A stretch of 64,000 nt of DNA from Cyclospora cayetanensis (Eukaryota > Apicomplexa > Conoidasida > Eucoccidiorida > Eimeriidae), in NCBI RefSeq assembly GCF_002999335.1, contig NW_020312436.1, forward strand, positions 186,001 to 250,000, written 5' to 3'. A program made the position numbers and the translations under genes. The notes under the pieces were generated by a model. The model saw only the letters and a list, made by a program, of their open reading frames with translations, was not told where the DNA came from and searched no databases. Positions 56,251 to 64,000 of this stretch are shown piece after piece (the first letter of the stretch is position 1; the number at the start of each line of letters is the position of its first letter).

Positions 56251-59200
56251 ATGGGGGAGGGGGGCCCTGCCGTAGCAAACTTTCCGAATTTGAAGATCGT
56301 GCCATCCTTCGCCATGGCTGCGTCGTTTAGTGGACCTCCCGAGGGCCCCCCGAATTTGAACAGCACACACGCAAGCGGCGCTGCTGCAGCGGGAGGATGC
56401 GGCTGCACTGCAGCAGCAGCCGAGTGCAGTGTCACTGCGGCCGACGTCCCCCCAGCGGGCTGCTGCTTGGCGCAGGTGTACTGCTGCCAGTGTGGGAAGG
56501 AGGGTGCTCTTTCTCCCGAGTCTATGGACTGCGGCAAAGCCTCGCTGCTGCCTGACTGGCTGCATGCAGGCGCTGCGGCAACGGCCGAAAAATGCCAAGT
56601 TGCAGCAACCGTGACGAGATCCGACTCCTGGTTGGGGGCTCCCACTGCTCCACCCTCTGCGAACGGCTGGAAGTCACCCCCCATGTACTGCAGTACTGCA
56701 GTGTCGCCTTCGTACCGCTGTGAGCAGCTCTCGTGCTGCGGATCTCCAGCCAGTAGGTGTGGAGAATGCTGCTGCCTCTCCGGCTTGCAGCTGAGGTGCA
56801 CCGACACCCCGGCTCTGCAGCTCGGCGCGTCCTGCTCAGCAGACGACAACTCCTCGGCAAATCCTGCTTCGCAATCGATCAGCAGGCAGAAAGAAGAGGG
56901 CGGAGCTGCGCGTGCAGGCCGGCGAGTCCACCCTGCCGCTCCGCAAGCCGAAGTCGGAGCAGCTGCTGCGGCAGCAACGGTGAGTGAAGCCGACCACAGC
57001 AGCTGCAGTGCTGCAGCAGATCAAACGCCAAGGGGCCTCCTACCCGCCGACTCCGAAATCGGCACAAGTAAAGCGGCAGCAGCTGCTGGCCACGTAGCGC
57101 CATCCCCCTCGACCCCACAGACCCTTAGCGGGCGTGAGGCTGCTCCAGCAGTCGCAGAGCCTAAACAAGAAGCAGCAGCAGCACCCGCAGCTTCCGCTGC
57201 AGCAGACGCCGCAGCTCCACAAGCAGCTGCAGCGGAGGAAGATGCGGAAGGATGGATTGCTGTGAAGCCACGGCGTCAACGCCGTTGGGCCGACGTGCCC
57301 CTATCCGATGACGAAGACGATGGCATCGTAAGCAGCAACCTCGAGGCTTTCCTTCAAAGTCGGAGTCTTGTTATCGCAACTGCATGCGGATGCGGTTTGT
57401 TGCTTACCTGGGTGTATGCCTGCTCTCTGCGTCTGGGTGTATGCCTTCTCTCTGCGTCTGGCTGTATGCCTGCTCTCTGCGTCTGGCTGTATGCCTGCTC
57501 TCTGCGTCTGGGTGTATGCCTTCTCTCTGCGTCTGGCTGTATGCCTGCTCTCTGCGTCTGGGTGTATGCCTGCTCTCTGCGTCTGGGTGTATGCCTGCTC
57601 TCTGCGTCTGGGTGTATGCCTTCTCTCTGCGTCTGGCTGTATGCCTTCTCTCTGCGTCTGGCTGTATGCCTGCTCTCTGCGTCTGGGTGTATGCCTTCTC
57701 TCTGCGTCTGGGTGTATGCCTGCTCTCTGCGTCTGGGTGTATGCCTTCTCTCTGCGTCTGGGTGTATGCCTGCTCTCTGCGTCTGGCTGTATGCCTTCTC
57801 TCTGCGTCTGGCTGTATGCCTTCTCTCTGCGTCTGGCTGTATGCCTTCTCTCTGCGTCTGGGTGTATGCCTGCTCTCTGCGTCTGGGTGTATGCCTTCTC
57901 TCTGCGTCTGGGTGTATGCCTTCTCTCTGCGTCTGGCTGTATGCCTTCTCTCTGCAGCCTCGGTATCACAGAAGACTCCCTACGGCGATGTCTAGCGCCA
58001 CAGCACAGCAACAGCAGCAGCGCTGCAGCCCTCCTTCACTTGCCCGGCAGCGCAGGGTTGCCTGCGGCTATGGAGAGCGAGGCGCAACAGCTGCACCTCG
58101 ACGTTATCCGCAGCAAAGCACCACCACATGCGTCTTCAGTGCTGCTGTTCATGCGGGCCTGGTGAATCCGGCTAGGGATAGCTGCATCCTGCCCACCGAC
58201 CAGCAGCAGCAGGAGCAGTTCTTGCGGGCAGACAGCAAGAGCTTTAAGGCGGCGCCTTCTTCCAGCAAAAGTTCGGCCCCTTGTGCTGCCAACTGCCGCA
58301 GCTGGTACCTCTGGTGAGTTGTTTTCGGCCCCACACGCCGCAGCAGCGCAGCGCCAGCAGCAGCAGCGGCACCGGGCACGAGCAGAATTGAGGGGTGTGT
58401 GGCTCTCCTGCGCGAAAACTGGGGACTGCTGTCTCCTCAGGCACGACCCCATTGGATCAGAAGCGAGCGTCGCCAGTCGAGGCAACGGCGGCAACAGCAA
58501 GGGACGCCTCCAGGAGGAGTATGAGAGGGGCCTCGTGCAGATCGGTGAGCCTCTTGCTGGCCGTTCTGGAGGCGCTCCGCGTGCTGTTCACGGAGCTGCG
58601 TCTGCTGCTCCTGACTGGCAGCTGCAAAAGCGGGAGCGCTGGCAACATGATGGCTTGTCGCTTCTTTGTGTGTGCCGGGGTGTCTCCGCGGTTTGTTTCA
58701 GGCCGAGCGGCCTCGATGAGGGGTTTGTTGCAGTTGTGGGGCCTCCTGTCGCACAGAGCTCTAGGGCCCCCCGTAAATGTAGCCGTCTGTGTGGGAGGCT
58801 GCTCCCCTCTGTGGGAGGATCCGGTGAATAGACGAGGCGGCCACTTCGCTGTTCGTAATATCGCGGGTCGGACTCAAGCCGTGGTGAGGCTCGTGCACTT
58901 TCCTTAGGCTGTGTGCTGTCTAGGAGCTGCCCTCAGGCTCCCAGTATTTTTGTTTCCGCTGTGGCTTAGCTGGTGCTGCCGCTGGGCGCGCATGCCGCTG
59001 TCTTGCGCGCCCACAAGGCTGCACGCAGCGCACGTAGAGTCCAACCTGCGTGTCATGGGCAGCGAAGGCGGTCGAAGGGCGGATAGAAATGACTGAGCAG
59101 AGGAAGGGCCGAGGGCGAGCGGCGGTGTAGCCGAGTCTCAGCAGGCGCAAGAACCCGCGTGGGTAAATGGGAGAAGGCGGGTTTGCGAAGGACAGAAACG

Positions 59201-59774
59201 GATCCGCGCGAAACTCGCACTCTTGTGACTGCGCTGTTTTTCCAGGAGTTGTTTAAACTCTTGCTGCGTAGCTTGGACCAGCAGCAGCCGCAGCGAGGAA
59301 GGCGCCCCGTGGGTGCTCTTCTTTCCACGCTTACTGGGGTTGTCCTCTGTCTCCGAACTAACGACAGAGGTCACAAAGTTGAGGTGAGTTCACCGCGGGC
59401 GCAAGAAACTGTGGTGAAAGTAGCTCGGGCAGGAGCGAACGCTGTTTTGGCAGGTTAAGGGCTGGGAGATCGTCTCGGGGAGTATGGCTGTAAGAGCTTC
59501 TTTTCGCGCGCCGATCGATTGCTGCCGTTGCGACAAGAACCTAATAAAGGCCGGAACTCGTGGCCGCTGCTGCTGCAAGCCGCATTGGAGATGTCGCATG
59601 CTGTTGGAGGTCGTTCTGCGTAGGTTTGGGTTGGCTCAACTAACCCCCACACGCTGCGACAGCAGGAGGCGCAACTACGAGAGCTCCTCAATTCAGGCAC
59701 TTCAGTATCCCACCGCCTGGACATGGGGTTTCTCTCGCACGAGGTTTGCTTGTGCAAAAATCAAAGGAAGGTAG
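56251..59774 (+). CDS. eIF4E-family cap-binding protein, 4EHP-like (6 exons)
   Basis: Exons 56251-57327, 57958-58313, 58441-58544, 58702-58883, 59246-59383 and 59454-59774 join in phase to 725 residues. eIF4E proteins bind the mRNA 5' cap; the 4EHP class mostly represses translation. The core spans exons 2-5: SWYLW (~474-478), EEYERGLVQIG (~504-513, like SYEQNIKQIG of 4EHP), LLQLWGLLSH (Trp525, the eIF4G/4E-BP contact position), SPLWEDPVNRRGGHF (Trp550-Glu551, the cap-contacting pair) and LTGVVLCLRTNDRG. The first cap Trp of true eIF4E is replaced by Tyr505, as in 4EHP. The ~470-residue N-terminus is Ala/Cys/Ser-rich and unlike any eIF4E, ending in WIAVKPRRQRRWAD. The last exon is the least certain; no second cap-stacking Trp is obvious in it. 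Confidence 0.75.
57405..57957 (+). repeat. 25-bp minisatellite, about 22 copies, filling intron 1 of the eIF4E-like gene
   Basis: The unit tgcctgctctctgcgtctgg plus gtgta is repeated head-to-tail with two alternating single-base choices (ctgctctc or cttctctc; tctgggtg or tctggctg). It starts soon after the donor at 57328 and runs into the acceptor ttctctctgcag at 57957, so the last unit supplies the pyrimidine tract. Because 25 is not a multiple of 3, all three forward frames run through it without a stop. Confidence 0.95.
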
Positions 59775-60085
59775 GCGAGTCTCAGATAGATGTCGGGGGA
59801 GACGAAATGCAGCTCCCCAGAACTTGTTAGGGCCCATGGAGGACCGAAAATGGAGGCAGAAAGGAGAGGAGAGCGATGTGCATTAGGAAGATATTTGCAA
59901 TTCAGTCGCGAGAAAAGGGCGCTCGCGCTTAGGGCGTCGGAACCAGATTAGTCTGCACCTAAGAAAGCTGACCCTGGTCGACACCATGGTAAAGCTCACA
60001 GCTGCGTGCGCTAGGGAGCCTTTGGAGCCAAAGAGTAAGGCGGTTAGCCTTTCGAAGCCAACTCGACACTGCTGTGTGCTTGCGT

Positions 60086-61999
60086 ATGTGCGTGCTGCCG
60101 CAGCTGCGTCTCAAACCTAGCCGAAGAGAGCCGGAAGCGCCTGTAGTATTGGCTGCGCAGGGGACCCTCTCACAGCAGCAGCAGGAAGAGCAGCAGCAGC
60201 CGATAAAACAGCAGGAGCAACAGACCAAGTGCCCCTCGCTAAACCGCCAACAACAGAAAGAGCAGCGTAATTTTGTTCTACCCCCTTTCTCGCATGATGG
60301 CACCCCAGAAGCAATGCCCTCTCGCTGTTGCTCGAAGGCAGACGCGGGAACCCGCGCCTCTCCGGATGGGCTGCCCTCCACGAGTGGGAGTGTCAGCACA
60401 GATACTGGGAGTTCACACTGCAGCAGCAGCAGGGAAGGCTTCTGCGACAAAACGAATGACACGGTAATAAACCTCTCTGACAACACAGGTCTCACCCACC
60501 CAAGTTACAAGAGCGTAATCCTGATGGGGAGCAGTAGTGGAGATCAGCTGCAGAGCTGTTCTGCTCGGGCACCTAGCGGTGCTTGTGAGCCTCTCACCTG
60601 CGCTGACGGCGCCAGCTCGGTAGCGAATCAGGTGGAAGAAGGGAGGAGAACTGAAGCTGAGAATACAAAGGATGGTCTGTCTCGATCCTGCCGGCAGCAT
60701 GTGCGTCAGCAGCAGCATGTGCGTCAGCAACAGATTCGTTCTAGTAGCAACAGCACCACATCTCTGGCAGCGGCTCCAAGTGCTCAGGGTACTGCTGCTG
60801 TGGAGAACTCTGCCGTTCTACTTTTTCCACATAGTGCTCGAGAGGGTTTGTGTGTCTCGGACGGAGTAGTGGCCGCAGCCGCTGCCGGTGATGCTGCTGC
60901 TGCAGCAAGTGGACCGAAAGGTAATGCAGCTCAGGGGAAAAGGCTGGGGAGGCAGAAACAACAGAGGAGACCGTGCGAAATGGAACCGAGAACTGGGGGA
61001 CTGTTCCCGGAGCAGCGACTGCTACAGCATCTTTATGCTTTTGACGCGCGGGAGTTACCCGATTATTTCTCGATGCAGCAGGCTGCCTATCAGGGCCGAG
61101 TCGCTATGTACGAAAGCTATGCTGCATGTGCCTCCGCCGCCATCACATCTGAATACGCCGCTGCTACAGTGCAGCAGCAGCAGCAAGGAGAATGCACAAC
61201 GTGGGACTTCCCGCCCTTGAAATCCTCCGTCGGCACCCGCGTGCACGGCCAGAAGCAGCATCACAGGCAGTTTCAGCTGGACCAGCCGTGTGCGAGCGGG
61301 TACGAGACAAGGAGCAGCAGCAGCAGTACAACCTGCAGCACGAGCAGTACGATCTGCAGCACAAGCAGTACAACCTGCAGTAACAGCAGTGCGCCGGCGG
61401 TCGAGGGTACAGTAGCGCAGAAGCGTACCAAGCAGTTTGCATTTAACCCTAATGCTCCAGGCTTTGTCATGCCTACCCGACCTACTACGAGCATACCACT
61501 GGCTTCAGGAAAAAACACGGCTGCGGAGGCTAGGAGGGACTGCACTGCTGCGACGCCTGCTGAGCTGTCGGAGCCTCTGCTACAGCCAGAAGGCGTAGCT
61601 GTAGCAAGCAGCAGTCCTCTTGCCACACTACCCACTGGAGAGGACGGGGTCAGGCTGCCAGTTCCTGCTGCAGCTTCCGAGGAACCGGGGTCGGTTTCAG
61701 GTGCATCAGCGGCTGCTGTCGCCGCACAGTGTATGGGCAGCTTGTTCGACGCAGACTTTGTGGATCCTCGCGACCCCTCATCTTTGCTGCTAATCACGCT
61801 GATGCTGACCCCTGCCCTCGACGATGCCAGCCCCCTTCATGTTCCGTTGCTACCTCTCTCCCTTCTGGAAGGGGAAGGCTCCAGTGCTGCTGCGGAAAAC
61901 CCAGAGGCGCAGTGCGTGGAAACGGACTCCCGACTCAGCCTGACTCTCGACTATGAAGAGCTCACGCAGACTCTCTCTCTTGACATTGTGCAGAACTAA
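60086..61999 (+). CDS. Gln/Ser-rich protein with PAM2 motif (poly(A)-binding-protein partner)
   Basis: A long frame, 637 residues from the ATG at 60086 to the stop at 61999; a non-ATG-led extension upstream is open, so a further 5' exon is possible. Most of the protein is low-complexity Gln, Ser and Ala. Two blocks look folded or conserved: FPEQRLLQHLYAFDAREL with DYFSMQQAAYQGRVAMYES (around residues 310-350), and the PAM2 motif at 451-464. PAM2 motifs dock on the MLLE domain of poly(A)-binding protein in Ataxin-2, Paip, Tob and GW182. This suggests a cytoplasmic mRNA regulator; no Lsm or other RNA-binding domain is visible, so it cannot be named. It follows the 4EHP-like gene by about 310 bp on the same strand. 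Confidence 0.6.
   Translation: MCVLPQLRLKPSRREPEAPVVLAAQGTLSQQQQEEQQQPIKQQEQQTKCPSLNRQQQKEQRNFVLPPFSHDGTPEAMPSRCCSKADAGTRASPDGLPSTSGSVSTDTGSSHCSSSREGFCDKTNDTVINLSDNTGLTHPSYKSVILMGSSSGDQLQSCSARAPSGACEPLTCADGASSVANQVEEGRRTEAENTKDGLSRSCRQHVRQQQHVRQQQIRSSSNSTTSLAAAPSAQGTAAVENSAVLLFPHSAREGLCVSDGVVAAAAAGDAAAAASGPKGNAAQGKRLGRQKQQRRPCEMEPRTGGLFPEQRLLQHLYAFDARELPDYFSMQQAAYQGRVAMYESYAACASAAITSEYAAATVQQQQQGECTTWDFPPLKSSVGTRVHGQKQHHRQFQLDQPCASGYETRSSSSSTTCSTSSTICSTSSTTCSNSSAPAVEGTVAQKRTKQFAFNPNAPGFVMPTRPTTSIPLASGKNTAAEARRDCTAATPAELSEPLLQPEGVAVASSSPLATLPTGEDGVRLPVPAAASEEPGSVSGASAAAVAAQCMGSLFDADFVDPRDPSSLLLITLMLTPALDDASPLHVPLLPLSLLEGEGSSAAAENPEAQCVETDSRLSLTLDYEELTQTLSLDIVQN
61436..61477 (+). other. PAM2 motif, coding
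   Basis: The translation FAFNPNAPGFVMPT fits the PAM2 consensus, in which an N-x-N-A core is followed after two residues by the key Phe, then a Pro. The usual Leu before the first Asn is Phe here. Phe460 would fill the main MLLE pocket. Confidence 0.7.
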
Positions 62000-64000
62000 G
62001 CAACGCACCGCCTCTTCTCCGCGAACCACCCCCCCTCCATCCACAGTCCCTGGCAGTCCACAAAAATTGCCAAGGGACCAATCGAGGGATGGCCTCTCAA
62101 CGCCAGTCTGAACTCAGTAGATGGGAACGCATTGCTGCAATTGTGCAGCAGCAGCAAGCAGCGTTACTGTTGCTGCAACCAAGGGCGGCGATGCCCAACC
62201 AGTGCTCTCTTGAGGCCCCCTTCCCCGCCGATATTCTATCCCTTTTTTCAGTCCGTCCATTAAACGTATGCATACGCCAGAGGCTGGAGCCTCTCCCACA
62301 CTGTTCTGCTGTTGCTCTCGGTCCAAGTGGCAGCAGCAACACCAGCGGTGCTTAGGACAGGTCGTGATAACGAAAGCCCATGTGGCGTCTTTCTGAAGGC
62401 CCTCCATAACTTCGTCTCCAGCAGTAGTGCTCCACTGCCTAAGCTGTCAGCAATAGGTCCCTCGAATGAGTGGGTGGGTTGGTAGCAGCTGCAGCGGGTA
62501 AGGGAGCTCCTAAGCTACTCATGGGATGTCAGGGGCAGCGATTTGCCTGCATGCGCGTAGCAGATGGCAGGCCCGAGCTTTCAGTGGGACGCACGTCCTA
62601 GAGCCGTGGCATGTGTCGTGGAAGAGCAGCCTTTCCCTACTCTACCGACTAAGCAGCAGCCAATGAACATAGTGAACAAGCAGCCTTTGTTGACTGGGGA
62701 CGCTGGTCTCGCCTCCTGTTTATCAGTTCAGCAACTGCGATTGGATGTGGGGCTGCCCACTGCGGCCTTTCATGCTTTGTTGGCGGCATCGCCTCATTAG
62801 GTATCCACAATCTAGGGGGGTTTGGCCTCGAATGTGCTCGCTCGTCGGATTTTCACGTGGAAACAAATTTTTTGCCAGTATGTGTTTACGGTGCTTTTGT
62901 CATACTTAGTGCAGTGCCAGTTAGCCAGTGTGGGATTTAATTTCAGGGAAGCACTGCACGCATCGCCCCTAAGCCTCTCGTGTCCGCTTTGATGAAGTCG
63001 TCTTCCGTCATGGGGTGGCACAGTCGCGCGGTAAGAACTCGCGAGACTATGCGCCGTACCCTTGACTTCGTCGCGGCCCTGTTGCCCGCAGCCGTCACAT
63101 GGGAGCTGGACGGGTGGCTATATAGCAGCGAAGCGTTGCACATCTTAGATCGACGTTACCACTACACGCATGATAAGCAGCTCCCACTTTCGGCACAGCA
63201 AAGATGCGCGAACACGGGGGCGCTTGTAGCGTTCGTGTAGCGTTAGCAGAGTGACACCGCAGCAGCAGCAGCAGGTGAGATGAGCCAGGCTAACGGCAAT
63301 GAAAAAGCAGAAATTAAGGGACATGCACTGCGAGACAACGAAGGAGCAGCAACTGGAGGCCGCCAAACGCCCATAGTGTATAAAGGCGCATACCGGCATC
63401 GGCCCCGGGCGGTCCATAATCAACAAAAACACAAGAAGCAGGGAACTGAAAGTGCAGGCAAACAGTATTCGCATGACTCATTAAGAGCAGAGCAGCAGCA
63501 ACAGCAGCTCTTGCTTTTGCTGCTACCCCAGCAACCAAGTAACCGTGCGTGGATGTCGTAGCACTTTGGCATCAACTGCCCCACTAAGCACTGCGAGAAG
63601 CGCCGCATGTTCAGTTAGAAGGCCCGCTCAAAGGCGTGGCTGCTGCTCGGCCTTTCAAGAGTTTTGCAATGTCAAGCGACTCCACACTGCATCAGAAGCA
63701 CACGGACCGCAGCACAGAAAGCACGTGATACTCTGCTGCCTCTTGCTGCAAGGTACTATGACAACCTGCACGCCTTCAGTTGTTGTTAGGGTCTGTTTAT
63801 AGAGCGATGCTTCGAAGCGTCTAGGGTAGATGCGTGTACATGTGGAAAAAGCGTGTGGAGTCGAAGAGGGCAGGAGGGGGCGGCGTATAGAGGAGCGTCA
63901 TACAAGCCTCCAGGTTGCTGCTGAGAAGGGCACGCTCATGATACTTCAGAATCCCCAGAACCAGCTGTAAAACGCAAGCACAACTGGGAAGAATTTGGCC
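62000..64000. other. Right edge, weak exon-like blocks only
   Basis: Three plus-strand blocks might be exons of a gene that runs past the window: 62089-62355 (ATG-led, Gln/Leu-rich), 62564-62800 (ATG-led, ends in a stop) and 62946-63030. The last follows tttaatttcag and precedes the donor gtaaga, and translates as RIAPKPLVSALMKSSSV. Phases between them were not made to agree, no family is recognised, and 63250-64000 contains only CAG runs and short frames on both strands. Confidence 0.3.

Noticed and set aside
57301..58011. Minus-strand and two extra plus-strand frames across the minisatellite, coding Arg/His/Glu or Cys/Leu repeats
   Set aside because: The 25-bp unit opens them automatically; the exon joins of the eIF4E-like gene show that the array is intronic.

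Overview
This is nuclear DNA of a coccidian apicomplexan, most probably an Eimeria species. The evidence is dense CAG/CTG trinucleotide runs that become poly-Gln, poly-Ala, poly-Ser or poly-Leu depending on frame, genes broken by many short GT-AG introns, a homologue of the apicomplexan-specific invasion protein CLAMP, and alternation of repeat-rich with repeat-poor blocks as described for Eimeria tenella. The species cannot be fixed from the sequence alone. Most genes are multi-exon, so exon joins below were made by eye from splice sites, phase and family conservation. No tRNA, rRNA, CRISPR array or transposon was recognised. Layout, repeat-rich left part: 0-3.5 kb has no convincing gene. A ~1,975-residue WD40 protein with a long Ser/Arg-rich repeat domain lies on the minus strand (3.5-10.2 kb). 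It is divergent from a single-exon CLAMP-like four-pass membrane protein (+, 11.9-13.1 kb). An intronless Mpp10-like U3 snoRNP protein (-, 15.3-18.1 kb) converges on CLAMP. A many-exon exportin, best matching exportin-T, occupies ~21.0-29.3 kb (-), and a DDHD-type phospholipase A1 occupies 31.5-40.8 kb (-) with large microsatellite-bearing introns. A PDAP1/PP28-family phosphoprotein gene (+, 40.8-42.4 kb) starts only 75 bp from the phospholipase start. Repeat-poor middle (about 42.4-56 kb): a four-exon Rab-like GTPase with degenerate catalytic motifs (-, 42.7-44.2 kb), a long gene-poor stretch, and a five-exon 1,378-residue secreted coiled-coil type I membrane protein (+, 48.0-52.8 kb) whose exon phases close exactly. 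These two genes lack homopolymer runs, in clear contrast with their neighbours. Repeat-rich right part: a six-exon eIF4E-family gene resembling the 4EHP class (+, 56.3-59.8 kb), with a 25-bp minisatellite filling its first intron, followed head-to-tail by a Gln/Ser-rich protein carrying a PAM2 motif for poly(A)-binding protein (+, 60.1-62.0 kb). The last 2 kb holds only weak exon-like blocks. Functional themes are RNA metabolism and translation (Mpp10, exportin-T, 4EHP-like, PAM2 protein), membrane and lipid traffic (DDHD phospholipase, Rab-like GTPase) and host-cell invasion (CLAMP, and by inference the coiled-coil membrane protein). These are neighbours in a eukaryotic genome, not an operon, so links between them are inference only.
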